DNA of 64,000 bases from contig CAWHLK010000062.1 in NCBI GenBank assembly GCA_963829965.1, positions 124,001 through 188,000 on the forward strand, in the 5' to 3' direction. Under the pieces are notes generated by a model. It saw only the letters and a program-made list of their open reading frames with translations. It was not told the DNA's origin and did not search any database. This document shows positions 34,909-44,195 of the stretch, in pieces (position 1 is the stretch's first letter; the number at the start of each line of letters is the position of its first letter). A program made the translations under genes and the position numbers. The DNA comes from DASXZH01 sp963829965 (lineage in GTDB: Bacteria; Armatimonadota; Fimbriimonadia; Fimbriimonadales; Fimbriimonadaceae).

Positions 34909-36317
34909 TCAGTCGCCCAGGAGTTCCTTGTGGAGAGAGGTGGCATAGTTGTCCGTCATTCCGCATACATGATCAACTACGAGTTTTAGCCTGGAGTAGT
35001 CTGGAACGGGAATGGCTTTCATATCTTCCTCGAAGACACTCCTATAGTTATGGGACATGAGGGCATAGGCCTTACTGTTGAAGACCTTCAGTTTTCCAGG
35101 TTCTTTGGAAGATTTATCTTTCGCGGCGTCCCAAAAAATGTCCATAAGGTCGTGGATTATTGCCCTGCCACGCAACTCGACTTTTAAAACGCCATGACTC
35201 GAGAAAACTCTGTCGCTGAGAAAGCTCTTAATGCAAAGCAATAGGCCGGACGCGGTGCTGACTTCGAACAGTTCCTGCTCGAAGGTTCCTGCCAGTATTG
35301 ATTCGTAATTCTCTACGAAGGCCTGTGAAACCGACTCGACACATGCAATTACTCAAAAATTCGAAAGAATTGGACGTACTCTCGGTCGGTTAGAGGAACT
35401 TCGTCAGCTTTTAGGCCCGAGTACTCGGCACACTTTTCAAATATGAAATCGAGCCGACTCCTTTCCCCGGCGTTTCGGACCTTCATGCACCCAATGAGAA
35501 AGGCGTAAAACTCGGACCACGTAACGACCCCTTTGCGAACGGAGTCCTCTACGTCATCAAGACAGTAGGTTATATCGTCGGCTGCTTCAACCATTACGGT
35601 GATTGGGTTTCGGACGCCCTCGGTTCCGGTCTTCTGGGAGATCGTCCTCATCATTTCCTCCTCGGAGGCGAAATATCCGGGATTTTTGAAAGCTTGGCCG
35701 GCCTTGGCGTCATCGCTCGTTGCGATGTATTTGCGAGACGCGGAGAGAGTCCCATATGTTAGATTAACCCCGTGGTTATACAAGACCTGTAGACGCGTAA
35801 GGAGCCGCATTGTTTGTGCATTGCCATCAAATTTCAGGAGGTCCTGCGCCAACTGGGTCTGTTCGCCAGTTTTGCCTTTGAACTTCCATTCAATGAAAAA
35901 TCCGCCGACTCGCTTGTTATCGAACCAGTCTCTAATCGCGACCTCGCCGGCATGGCCGAACGGAGGGTTTCCGAAATCGTGAACGAGTCCCACGGTCGCT
36001 GCTATTGCTTCGATTGAGTGCGCAACGCGATCGTCGCCCCACCCCGGGACGGTTGGCTGCTTGCCAGCTTTCTGCAGTTTATGGCAGACAGCACTCGCGA
36101 TGCCCGCCGCCACGGTCGACACTTCGTTCGAGTGGGTTAGACGTGTTCGCACTGAATCATTGGGTTCCAATGGATAGACTTGCGCCTTGTCCTGAAGCCT
36201 TCGATACGGCGTCGAGAACACTATCCGGTCATAGTCTCGCCGGAACTCGGTTCTGTGCTCGCTCGTGCTCCCCGACTCCTTCTCCCGGGACTCATTCAGT
36301 AGGTTCTTCCATTCCAT
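34909..36317 (-). CDS. dgt: dGTP triphosphohydrolase (dGTPase), frameshifted
   Basis: HD-domain enzyme splitting dGTP to deoxyguanosine and triphosphate. It opens RTEFRRDYDRIVFSTPYRRLQ, typical of Dgt, followed by RLTHSNEVS (H62) and LVHDFGNPPFGHAG (H113, D114, H122) as the HD metal site; MVEAADDITYCLDDVED gives the last Asp. The first frame stops at 35349. The next frame reads ACVESVSQAFVENYESILAG, LLCIKSFLSDRVF and VCGMTDNYATSLHKEL to 34909, with an indel near 35345-35360. Restored length is about 468 aa. dGTPases can deplete dGTP to block phage replication; here it lies beside a restriction operon. Confidence 0.9.
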
Positions 36318-36729
36318 GGTTCAACTCGCTCAATGCCCGATACTAACGAATCTGCATTACTGATTACATTACCATCACCAGATGGGGCTAGCAGTTGGCT
36401 TTAGGACCATCATCTTCGTTCTCAACTGGCAATCCGAGCCCCGTGACCATTTACCTGTTGTTCCCCAGCCCACGCCTGTCCCCATCATATGGCCACCCAG
36501 TATCAAAACCGCTGCGTCCATTCCGATACCTGATGCAAATTCCGTCTTTGCAATCGGCGGCAAGTAAAGGCAGCAACTAACCGGCTGCAGTTTTCGTAAA
36601 ATCGGGCGTTCGATCATGAGATCTGGGAAGAATAGTGTGTTTAGCAGTCAGGCTGACCACAAGAATCAATTGGCGTTCGGCATCTGCCAACATGCTGTGT
36701 CGCGCCGAAACAGGAGTTATCATTCATTC
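36318..36729. other. Intergenic, no gene supported
   Basis: Several short open frames exist on both strands (about 60-80 codons), but none shows recognisable motifs, and the plus-strand candidates are Pro-rich mirrors of each other in different frames. It probably contains the promoters for the divergent dgt operon and the GNAT gene. Confidence 0.4.
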
Positions 36730-37287
36730 ATGGGGCCCTTTGAGACTGAGCAGCTTTACCTGCGGCAAATGGAGACCGCCGACATCGATGCCCTTCGCGC
36801 GTTGATTTATTCGGACGAGGAAGTTTGGGGGCAGTATAGCGGTCTTGGGCGCAACTTGCCTGAGCTTGAGTCGCGCTTTATCTATCACTCCCATCAGCCC
36901 AAGAACGACAGCTTTGGCCGCCTCGTGGTAGTGCTCAAAGACACAAACCAGGTCATTGGGCAGGTGCATCTTGACCCTTATGTCAACGATTACGGCGCGG
37001 TTCCCGGGGACCCGGCTTCGCCTTGTTACTTCGTCGAAGTTGAACTGGCCTTTGCGTTCGGGAAGGCTTTTTGGGGGAAGGGGTTTGCCTTTGAGGCTTG
37101 CCAATGTTTGGTGAAGTATGCGTTTGAGACGTTGAAGCTGCCGCGCTTGGTGGGGGCGGCGGTTGAGGGTAACGAGCGTTCTGTGAGGTTGCAGAAGAGG
37201 CTGGGGTATGAGGTTTTTCCCGACCCGGAGGGTGATTTGGGGTGGGTTACGGTGCTGAGGAACCCTTTGTTGGCTGAGGGTTCGTGA
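36730..37287 (+). CDS. GNAT family N-acetyltransferase
   Basis: Acetyl-CoA-dependent acetyltransferase of the RimJ/RimL type, 185 aa from ATG 36730 (MGPFETEQLYLRQMETADID). The canonical opening TEQLYLRQMETADID is followed by VIGQVHLDPY, then VEVELAFAFGKAFWGKGFAFEAC (motif A, with the pyrophosphate loop KAFWGKGFAFEA), LPRLVGAAVEGNERSVRLQKRLGYEV (motif B, typical NxxSxxLxxKxG). The upstream 38 codons are not conserved-looking. Such enzymes acetylate ribosomal protein termini or antibiotics. A strong terminator follows. Confidence 0.88.
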   Translation: MGPFETEQLYLRQMETADIDALRALIYSDEEVWGQYSGLGRNLPELESRFIYHSHQPKNDSFGRLVVVLKDTNQVIGQVHLDPYVNDYGAVPGDPASPCYFVEVELAFAFGKAFWGKGFAFEACQCLVKYAFETLKLPRLVGAAVEGNERSVRLQKRLGYEVFPDPEGDLGWVTVLRNPLLAEGS

Positions 37288-37290
37288 GGG

Positions 37291-37339
37291 CGAAAAACCT
37301 TGGGATGCCAAGCAAGCTTGGCTTTCCCAAGGTTTTTCG
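37291..37339 (+). terminator. Strong hairpin terminator after the GNAT gene
   Basis: A 15-bp perfect inverted repeat, CGAAAAACCTTGGGA (37291-37305) with TCCCAAGGTTTTTCG (37325-37339), has an inner pairing GCCAAG/CTTGGC in the loop. It starts 3 bases after the stop and carries A-tract/U-tract sides, so it could work in both directions. Confidence 0.8.
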
Positions 37340-37380
37340 TCCCGGAGGAAGGGGGTGGGGCGCTGGTCCCGGCAAGCCGG

Positions 37381-37830
37381 GATGACAACGCTCGTACCTC
37401 GCTATCTTGGGTCTGCTGCGCAGCCCTTCTAAGCACGAGAGGTTTGAGGTGAGGCCAGGGCAAGCCGGGATGACAACCCTCGTACCTCGCTATCTTGGGT
37501 CTGCTGCGCAGCCCTTCTAAGCACGAGAGGTTTGAGGTGAGGCCAGGGCAAGCAGGGATGACAACGCTCGTACCTCGCTATCTTGGGTCTGCTGCGCAGC
37601 CCTTCTTAAGCACGAGAGGTTTGAGTTGAGGCCAGGGCAAAGCCGGATGAAGCAATGCTCGTACCTCGCTATCTTGGGTCTGCTGCGCAGCCCTTCTAAG
37701 CACGAGAGGTTTGAGTTGAGGCCAGGGCAAGCCGGGATGACAACGCTCGTACCTTGCTATCTTGGGTCTGCTGCGCATCCCTTCTAAGCACGAGAGGTTT
37801 GAGGTGAGGCCAGGGCAAGCCGGGATGATG
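37381..37830. repeat. Five tandem copies of an 88-90 bp repeat
   Basis: Copies begin at 37381, 37469, 37557, 37646 and 37736, with a partial sixth at 37824. Each starts GATGACAACGCTCGTACC and contains CTTGGGTCTGCTGCGCAGCC, then GGTTTGAGGTGAGGCCAGGG. Periods are 88, 88, 89, 90 and 88. No unique spacers occur between copies, so it is not a CRISPR. It shares the TGACAACGC and GGGxCTGCTGCGCAGCC blocks with 42631-42818 and 60420-60775. No gene was seen in 37340-38067; 37850-37930 has a second dispersed motif (CTTCTCGCCCCGCTGGGGCTGC) that recurs at 58390-58420. Confidence 0.85.
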
Positions 37831-38067
37831 AGTGAACCCAACACCAGGGCTATGCCCTTCGCTAAAAGCTTCTCGCCCCGCTGGGGCTGCGCATTGGCGG
37901 GTGGCTGGTATACGACCCGCACCTCGACTCGTACCTTCTGGGGCACGACTTGTCGGACGGGACAGCGGCCTACGCCTTGACGGTCCCTCGCTCACGCATC
38001 CTCCCACCGTAAATTTGCTGCCCAGCTAAAAAACCGGGGCGACTTTGCCGATATCTCAATTGACTCA

Positions 38068-39484
38068 ATGGAAATACAGTCGATATCTTTAGCAAGCAGC
38101 AATGCGAGCGATGTTTCGGACTCGGCCCTGTTGGCAAATATGCCTTCGATGGACGAGTTTGAGAACGTACTGCAGGCGGCACAATCGCCGCCTCCTCCGC
38201 AACCCCCTCCGCCCCCGAACCCGGGTGTCGCCGACGGAGAAAAGGAGCTACAGTCAAACGAGCCGATCGCTCAAACTGAAAAGCCGGACCTTTCCTCTGA
38301 AGACGACGACAAAAACGACGATTCGAAGAAGGTGAAGAAGCCCGCTACAGCCAAGCGTGGCTGCCGACCCCCTCGCGCTTATGCCTCAAGGGGCTCATAC
38401 GGTCGCAGCGGTCAAGGCAGTTGTCGCGGACCCTGGGAAAACGCCGGCCAAGGCAGATGCTTCGGTTACTCCGGTGGCCGCCAAGGGTGCTTCCCCACAA
38501 CCTGAGAAGGTTTCGCTTTCGGAACTGCCGACCGATTCGGTCGCCAAGATCGCTTCGGCTACGGCTGGGCAGGAGTTGGGGATTGCGGCTTCTGCGAAGG
38601 GGGCAAACGCACCGACCGAAGTGACTGCGGCGGATGCGGGGACTGAACCGGCAACAGGGCCTGCGGTGTCCGACTTGTCGAGCAAGGCGGGCCCGTCCGA
38701 CCCATCGCCCTGCTACAGCGGCCACAGCGCCCCTAGCAGACGCAGCGGCGTCGCTACCACCGACCTGGCGACGGCCACGGCCGTAACGGTAACGCCGGTT
38801 GCCGACCCAACAACCGGCTCCGTTCAACTCACCAACGCCAACGCTCAAAGTGTGCAAACCACGCAAACGGTCCAGGCGGTGCAAGCCACCTCAGGCACAC
38901 CACTTCAGGCCACTGGCTCCAACACCTCGTTTTCTGCCTCGCATGGGGGGCCGGGAGGGAAAGCGGAACCGGACGCGTCGGTCCAGGGCATTGCCCAAAC
39001 CGGATCAGGCGGCGGCCAGGCCGGCGGACAATCTGCGGGCGCTCAATCGGGCCAAAACCAGAGCCAGAGCCAAACCGAGGACGTGATTCGCGAGATCGCG
39101 CAACACACGGAAAAGCTTGCCCTGAGAACGGCCAGTGGAAACGTCACCGTTCACCTTCAAACCGAGGACGACACAAACATCACGATGAACGTGAAGTTCA
39201 CGCGGGGCGAAGTTCAGGCTCAGTTTATGACCAACAACGAGGGGCTGCGCAACGCCCTTCACCAGAACCGCACCCAACTGGCTCAAGGCTTGGAAACCAA
39301 GGGGATGAACCTGGGCCAAGTTTCGGTCGGACTGAAAAACTCGTCGTCTCGCCAAGATCAGCCTGCTCAACGCCAAAACCAAGGCGGAAGAGCGGCGGTC
39401 GCGGCCACAACCCAGCTGAAGGGAACCGGCACGGCGCGGGCTTCCTTCGCCACGTCCGCAGACGGCGTGGATCTTTGGATTTAA
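38068..39484 (+). CDS. fliK: Flagellar hook-length control protein FliK, frameshifted
   Basis: Determines hook length and switches the export gate to late substrates. The N-terminal part is low-complexity (QSPPPPQPPPPPNPG, then SSEDDDKNDDSKK). The middle is long, Ala/Thr/Gln-rich and disordered, as in FliK. The C-terminal gate domain has VTVHLQTEDDTNITMNVKFT, GEVQAQFMTNNEGLRNAL and LAQGLETKGMNLGQVSVGL, matching the Flg_hook family. The N-terminal frame ends at 38505 and the C-terminal frame begins inside it; the join is near 38350. Another slip near 38700 is possible. It precedes flgD with 12 bases between. Confidence 0.8.
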
Positions 39485-39496
39485 GGAGGGAATCAA

Positions 39497-39968
39497 ATGG
39501 CAGTCTCATCGGTACTCGGATCGGCAGCCAGCGGCGTGGGGACAACCCAGTCTTCCAGCAGCGCGCTGAACATGACCACGTTCATGCAGTTGCTTACGAC
39601 CCAACTCGCGAATCAGGACCCGCTCGACCCCATGAGCGACGGCGCGTTTTTCTCGCAGCTCGCCCAGATGGGAACGGTTCAAGGCGTTCAGGCCATCGAG
39701 CAGACCTCGCAGGTATCGCAGGCGGCATCGTTGATGGGCCAAACCATCAGCGGCATTTCTGTGACCCGGCAACGAACGTGAGGTCGAACGTTGAAGGAGT
39801 CGTCACTTCGGTGAGCGTCCAAAACGGAAGCTACGTTTTGCAGGTTACCGGCGCGAACGGAGTCGTGAGCCCGGTGCCCGTAAGCAATATCACCGGCATT
39901 ATAGGAGGCCAAACAGGTTCATACAAGCGTCCGTTGCTTTGCAACGCGCTATTAAACCCATCTCATGA
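39497..39968 (+). CDS. flgD: Flagellar hook assembly protein FlgD, frameshifted
   Basis: Scaffold that caps the growing hook. AAGGAGGGAATCAA before ATG 39497 is an excellent Shine-Dalgarno. The N-terminus is canonical: MTTFMQLLTTQLANQDPLDP then MSDGAFFSQLAQMGTVQGVQ and SLMGQTIS. The frame stops at 39781, but the adjacent frame continues DPATNVRSNVEGVVTSVSVQ and GSYVLQVTGANGVV. No stop is reached in that frame near the next gene. A third frame ends LQRAIKPIS at TGA 39966-39968, overlapping the next ATG, so two indels (about 39765 and 39890-39900) are suspected. About 155 aa. Confidence 0.8.
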
Positions 39969-40343
39969 GCCGAATACCCAACAACCAAATATCCGAACTG
40001 CTGCAGCAACAGCAGGTTCAGCAGCCCACTGCGCCCGAAGTGCAGGCCAGGGCCAACGACCGGCCCCGATTTCGGGACTATTCTGCAGGACCAGCTCAAG
40101 CTCAGCGGCCATGCCCAAACCCGGATGCAAAGCCGGGACATCAACCTTGGCCAGCAGCAGTGGCAGCGGGTTGTCAACGGCGTCAATAAGGCCGCCGAAA
40201 AGGGAGCAAAGGAATCTTTGGTGATGGTGGACGACGTGGCTCTTGTCGTCTCGGTTAAGAACCGCACGGTGATCACGGCGGTAGACAAATCGAGCTTGAA
40301 AGACAACGTTTTCACAAACATCGACAGCGCGGTCGTGGTGTGA
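39965..40343 (+). CDS. TIGR02530-type flagellar operon protein, frameshifted
   Basis: Small protein found in flagellar hook operons of diverse phyla; precise function unknown. The N-terminal frame (MSRIPNNQISELLQQQQVQQ) and the C-terminal frame (MQSRDINLGQQQWQRVVNGV, AAEKGAKESLVMVDDVALVV, SVKNRTVITAVDKSSLKDNV, FTNIDSAVVV) join near 40075 through ILQDQLKLSGHAQTR. The KESLVxxDxxAxIVSVKNRTVITA and ENVFTNIDSAV signatures are diagnostic. Restored length is about 126 aa. The ATG overlaps the preceding flgD frame. It is always found next to flgD/flgE, which fits here. Confidence 0.85.
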
Positions 40344-40367
40344 GACCAAGAACTGAGGGAAAAGGAA

Positions 40368-40463
40368 ATGGCAGGATCGAACTTAGAATTCGAATGTTTG
40401 TTAGACGCCCGATTGGCGCCGGCAATCCTTTTCCCCTACTACGCAATCATTTGGAGGAAATAG
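40368..40463 (+). CDS. Possible 31-aa ORF between flagellar genes
   Basis: GAGGGAAAAGGAA lies before ATG 40368. The peptide begins MAGSNLEFECLLDARL and ends AIIWRK, its TAG lying within the Shine-Dalgarno region of flgE. The Shine-Dalgarno spacing and lack of other content between two operon genes are the only support. It may instead be a non-coding spacer. Confidence 0.25.
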   Translation: MAGSNLEFECLLDARLAPAILFPYYAIIWRK

Positions 40464-40466
40464 GAA

Positions 40467-41715
40467 ATGCTACAAGCAATGCTTGCAAGTATGTCGAGTA
40501 TCGAAGCGCAGCAGCAGAGCATGGATGTTATCGGTAACAACCTTGCGAACGTGAACACGACGGGCTTCAAATCGTCCAGCGTGGACTTTGCGAACATGTT
40601 TTCGCAGGTCATCAGCGAAGGGGTGGCGACGGTGCAACTTGGCCAGGGAGTGATGGTGGCGGCGACGCCGACCGACCTTATCCAGGGCACTTTGACCGCA
40701 ACCGGCCAGCCGAGCGATTTGGCCCTTCAGGGCAACGGCTTCTTCATGGTGGACAACGGCGGGTCCATCGCCTACACGCGAGACGGGGGATTGACGCTGA
40801 ACGCAAGCGGCGAGCTTGTGCAGGAGGCGACCGGAGATCCCGTGCTTGGGTATTCGGCCGATGCCAGCGGCACGATCACGCCGGGAGCGGTGGGGGTTGC
40901 TTCCACGATTACGGTGCCGATCGGCAACATGAATGCGGCGCAAGCCACTTCTTCCGTAAGCCTTGGCGGGAACTTGAATGCCTCAGCCCTTGCGACCGCG
41001 ACGATCACGGTGGGGGCCACGGTTTTTGACGGCCTGGGCGGATCGCACGCGATCTCGCTGGATTTCAGTGGGCACAGCTCGACGATTCCGGCAGGCGCGC
41101 CCGCAGGGACGACCTCGGTATGGCAGTGGTCGGCGTCGCAGGGCACCACTTCCCTGGGAACTTCCAAGGGCACGGGCAACCAGCCGCTTTACTTCAACTC
41201 GAGCGGCGTTCTTTTGAACCCGTCTGCACTGGGCAAAATCACAATCCCTGCTTCGGGCTCCTCTGCAGCAACCTCAATGTCGCTGAATTTCGGGTCCATC
41301 ACCCAAAATGCGGGGACTTCGGACGTTTCGATGACGACCCAGAACGGAGCGCCTCCAGGACAGTTGCAGTCGTTCTCCGTCTCGAGTGACGGCACGATCA
41401 ACGGCGTGTTCTCGAACGGCATCTCCAAGACTTTCGGCGCAGATCGCGGTTGCGGGCTTCACCAACCCGGGCGGTCTGACCAACATCGGCGGGAACTTGA
41501 TGGGCGCGACGGTTGGCTCGGGACCGGCATCGGTCGGGACGGCGGGCGCGGCGGGTCTTGGGTCCATTCAGTCCGGCTTTCTGGAGCAGTCCAACGTGGA
41601 CATCGGCAGCCAGTTCACGAACCTCATCGTAACTCAAAGGGGTTACGAGGCCAATACCAAGGTGGTTACGGCCGTTAACCAGATGCTGCAGGACATCGTG
41701 AACATCATTCAGTAA
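40467..41715 (+). CDS. flgE: Flagellar hook protein FlgE, frameshifted
   Basis: Hook subunit. GGAGGAAATAGGAA precedes ATG 40467. The N-terminal domain MLQAMLASMSSIEAQQQSMD and NNLANVNTTGFKSS is diagnostic. FMVDNGGSIAYTRDGGLTLN and the FlgE D2 region (GLGGSHAISLDFSG) follow. The frame runs through to 41678 but loses similarity after GVFSNGISKTFG. The adjacent frame supplies AQIAVAGFTNPGGLTNIGGN, then FLEQSNVDIGSQFTNLIVTQ and RGYEANTKVVTAVNQMLQDI to 41715. The indel is at about 41434. About 415 aa after repair. It closes the fliK-flgD-TIGR02530-flgE cluster. Confidence 0.9.
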
Positions 41716-41741
41716 CTTGATTTAGTGACCAGAGAGACAAA

Positions 41742-41768
41742 GAGGCCGCGCCTGCGGGCGCGGTCCTC
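41742..41768 (+). terminator. GC-rich hairpin after flgE
   Basis: GAGGCCGCGCC (41742-41752) pairs with GGCGCGGTCCTC (one bulged base), closed by a short TGCG loop. It lies 27 bases after the flgE stop and is directly followed by a TATAAT, so it separates the flagellar cluster from the next promoter. Confidence 0.55.
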
Positions 41769-41774
41769 TATAAT
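41769..41774 (+). promoter_or_regulatory. Perfect -10 box at leaderless spacing
   Basis: TATAAT followed by 7 bases and ATG 41782, with no Shine-Dalgarno. Transcription would start at the start codon, giving a leaderless mRNA for the TIM-barrel gene. No -35 box was recognised because the upstream bases are in the hairpin. Confidence 0.6.
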
Positions 41775-41781
41775 TTGGGGG

Positions 41782-42528
41782 ATGCGTATTGGAGTTTGCT
41801 GCCCGTTCGACCAGGCCCCTTCTATATTGGAAGCGGGCTTTGACTATGTGGAGCTGCCGGCTCATTGGCTTTTGACCGCCGATTTATCCGCTTTGCGCGG
41901 GGTTCCGGTGGAGGCGACGAACCTGTTCTTCCCTTCCGGTGTCACGTTGTATGGGACGGATGCCTTTGACTGGCGTTCTTATGCGTCCCAGCTATTGCCG
42001 GTTGCCGCTTCAGTGGGTGTGCAGGTGATGGTGATGGGCAGCGGCACGCAGCGCCGGTCTTTACCTGGCATGCCGGTTGGTGAGGCGGAGCATGCATTTT
42101 TTGATATTGTGGGCGAAGTGCAGGAGCTAGCTTCTGCGTTTGGGATTCAGATCGCTCCGGAATCGCTAAGCAGGGACGAGACCGATGTCGGCAACGACCC
42201 AGCAGTGCTGGCCTCGGAGCTTGCCGAGCGGGGAGTTGCCTATACGCTGGACACCTATCATTTCTTTAACGAATGGGCGGCCCAAGGCGAACCGGTGCCT
42301 TTGGCCGGACTCACGGTGGACCAGCGCTTGACCCTGCGTCCGCTTCATGTTCATTTGGCGAACCGGCCCCGGTTTGTTCCTTCGGAGGATGATTCGGAAG
42401 TTCGACTGCTTATTCAGAAGTTGAAGGAAATGAAGTTTGCGGGAAGGGTTTCGCTGGAGTGCAAGGAGATGCCGGTTGGCGAGGGATTGGAAGAGGCTTG
42501 CAAGATGGTGAGAGGGTTGTGGGCGTAG
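41782..42528 (+). CDS. Sugar phosphate isomerase/epimerase family TIM barrel
   Basis: A 248-aa AP-endonuclease-2-type TIM-barrel protein (xylose isomerase-like, PF01261). It starts at ATG 41782 (MRIGVCCPFDQAPSILEAGF). Family features are GFDYVELP, LPVAASVGVQVMVMGSG (strand with GS), IQIAPESLSRDETDV (catalytic Glu), VAYTLDTYHFFNEW (metal-binding Asp/His), LRPLHVHLANRPR (His) and RVSLECKE (Glu). These E-D-H-E ligands are those expected for a divalent metal site. The upstream reading frame to 41725 is excluded by the promoter. The substrate is unknown. Confidence 0.82.
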   Translation: MRIGVCCPFDQAPSILEAGFDYVELPAHWLLTADLSALRGVPVEATNLFFPSGVTLYGTDAFDWRSYASQLLPVAASVGVQVMVMGSGTQRRSLPGMPVGEAEHAFFDIVGEVQELASAFGIQIAPESLSRDETDVGNDPAVLASELAERGVAYTLDTYHFFNEWAAQGEPVPLAGLTVDQRLTLRPLHVHLANRPRFVPSEDDSEVRLLIQKLKEMKFAGRVSLECKEMPVGEGLEEACKMVRGLWA

Positions 42529-42545
42529 TTCCGGAGGGAGCAAAA

Positions 42546-42583
42546 GGTTGATGTTTTGGCCGCAATCGGCCAGAACATCAACC
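42546..42583. terminator. Hairpin element, copy 1
   Basis: GGTTGATGTTTTGGCCG (42546-42562) pairs with CGGCCAGAACATCAACC (42567-42583) with one G-U pair and a CAAT loop. The flanks GAGCAAAA and TTTGCCGGAAGAAG are shared with the hairpin at 60322-60358, showing a mobile or duplicated intergenic element. It lies just after the TIM-barrel gene. Confidence 0.7.
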
Positions 42584-42630
42584 ATTTGCCGGAAGAAGTA
42601 GAGGGGGTGCCCGCGTTCTTCACTTCGGCC

Positions 42631-42818
42631 GGAGCCTCGTTCAGAATGACAACGCTTCGCTATTTGAACCGGGCCATGCTCTGCCTCGGAAAAACGCATC
42701 TTCGCTATTTAAGGGTCGCCCGGGGGAGCCTCGTTCAGAATGACAACGCTTCGCTATTTGAACCGGGCCATGCTCTGCCTCGGAAAAACGCATCTTCGCT
42801 ATTTAAGGGTCGCCCGGG
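42631..42818. repeat. Two tandem 94-bp copies of the intergenic repeat family
   Basis: The unit starting GGAGCCTCGTTCAGAATGAC at 42631 is repeated nearly exactly at 42725. It includes TGACAACGCTTCGCTATTT and CGGAAAAACGCATCTTCGC. The TGACAACGCTTCGCT block is shared with 37381-37830 and 60420-60775. No gene is visible in 42529-43016. Confidence 0.8.
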
Positions 42819-42973
42819 GGAAAGGCCCGCGCACCGACACCCTCGGATGCAAGGCGAAAACTGGCTAGGTTGATCAAGGGGTTGAGCCGGGAAAAGAAAG
42901 TCGCCCTCATCGAAAGTGTCAATCCGGAATGGAGAAATTGAACTCCTGTTTCAAAGGAGCCTGGCGCAAAAAA

Positions 42974-42999
42974 GGGCACGGACTTTTTGGTCCGTGCCC
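42974..42999 (-). terminator. Rho-independent terminator for the Ig-like protein gene
   Basis: GGGCACGGAC (42974-42983) and GTCCGTGCCC (42990-42999) form a perfect 10-bp stem. On the minus strand it is followed by a U-run (TTTTTT at 42973-42968), the classical intrinsic terminator, 17 bases after the stop at 43017. Confidence 0.9.
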
Positions 43000-43016
43000 G
43001 TTTCGAAGTCACTTGT

Positions 43017-44195
43017 CTAGCTGAACGTGCTGATTGTGGTTCCGCTGATTGAACCCGCATATTGAGCGGTTATGTAGACCGGCAGTTGTACTGCCGGGAG
43101 AAGGGCCGAAGTTTGCGCGTCGAACGTGATTGAGCTTTGGCCTGCGGCAATCACTACCGAAGCCGGCAGAGTCAGGTCCGGATCGGAGCTATGCAGGTTC
43201 ACGGTTATGGCAACCGGCGCCGCCACATTCAACTTTAAGTGAAATTCGACCGGCGAGCCTGAAACAATCTTTGGCGTTGTCACCGTTAGCGTTCCGAGCA
43301 AGGACATAGCGACGATCGGCTTCGTGTAGGAGAAGTCGCCCACGGTGGCCGTGATGGAGCCATCGAGGAAGGATGAATAGATCGTTGCGACCTTGAAGGT
43401 GAACTCTGCGCTTGCGGCTCCTTCAGGAACCGTGACCGTCGTCGTGGAAGCTCCGCCGGCGAAGCCGAAGAGGTTGCCGGTGAGGGTCACTTTGGTGCCG
43501 CCGGCGGGAGCTGCAGCCAAAAGCGAAATGTGGCCGACGTGGGTGGTGCCTGACACGATCAAGTTCGTCGTGGTCGCGTCGGTGGACATGCCGGTTACGA
43601 ACTGGGTAACGGCTTCACCGCCAATTCCTCCCAGCTGAGGCTCAAGTGTCAAGGTCACGGTCCCTACGGCCGACATCCCAGAAATGGTCACAGAGCTCGT
43701 GTGCTCGGCATCCATTACCAGTGAGGTGCCGCGGTTGATGTCGGCAAAAGCGTCCTTCACTGGCTGGCCCAGCGGGTGCGCGACCATGAAGATGGTGCCG
43801 GTAACCTCTTTAACCACTACCGGAATCTTTTGGCCATCGGCTGCGATCGTGATCGTCTGGCCGATCTCGGCAGTGTCAGAAACGGTGAACTCAATTCCGT
43901 TGGTTGTGGGACTTGGATTGCCGACGCATGAGAGGGTCGTTGTGATGCCCAGAGTTGGAAAAACTGTGGCTGTAGGTATCTCCGCGGTCAATCCAGCAGC
44001 CGCCTTAACGATCTCGACTGGGGCCGAAGGCAGTAGCGGGCCTGTTGTCGTTACGCCCAAGGCGCTGGCCGAGAAAGTCCCTCCTACAACGCTCCTCATT
44101 TCAAGGCCGGTTCCGGCCTTGATGTCGTCAACAGGACCGGCGAAAACAGCCGCCGCGGCTGCAACAGTAATTACTGAAAGCAAAAATTTCTTCAT
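43017..44195 (-). CDS. Secreted Ig-like repeat protein
   Basis: A 392-aa exported protein. ATG 44195 is preceded by GGAG, and the signal peptide is MKKFLLSVITVAAAAAVFAG. The mature part is Thr/Val/Ser-rich with repeated beta-sandwich-like segments of about 90 residues (VTISGMSAVGTVTLTLEPQLGG, VSGTTHVGHISLLAAAPAGG, FTFKVATIYSSFLDGSITAT, VAAPVAITVNLHSS), resembling Ig-like or cohesin-type domains of surface proteins. The final segment ends GTTISTFS with no anchor. The long frame upstream to 44594 is formed by the 44345-44680 repeat and is not coding. A terminator lies at 42974. Confidence 0.75.
   Translation of the reverse strand: MKKFLLSVITVAAAAAVFAGPVDDIKAGTGLEMRSVVGGTFSASALGVTTTGPLLPSAPVEIVKAAAGLTAEIPTATVFPTLGITTTLSCVGNPSPTTNGIEFTVSDTAEIGQTITIAADGQKIPVVVKEVTGTIFMVAHPLGQPVKDAFADINRGTSLVMDAEHTSSVTISGMSAVGTVTLTLEPQLGGIGGEAVTQFVTGMSTDATTTNLIVSGTTHVGHISLLAAAPAGGTKVTLTGNLFGFAGGASTTTVTVPEGAASAEFTFKVATIYSSFLDGSITATVGDFSYTKPIVAMSLLGTLTVTTPKIVSGSPVEFHLKLNVAAPVAITVNLHSSDPDLTLPASVVIAAGQSSITFDAQTSALLPAVQLPVYITAQYAGSISGTTISTFS

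Noticed and set aside
36382..36617. Small genes in the dgt-GNAT gap
   Set aside because: Overlapping frames on both strands with proline-rich or low-information sequence, none with start signals or homology features.
37381..37830. CRISPR array
   Set aside because: Units of 88-90 bp repeat end to end with no unique spacers, and no cas genes are near.
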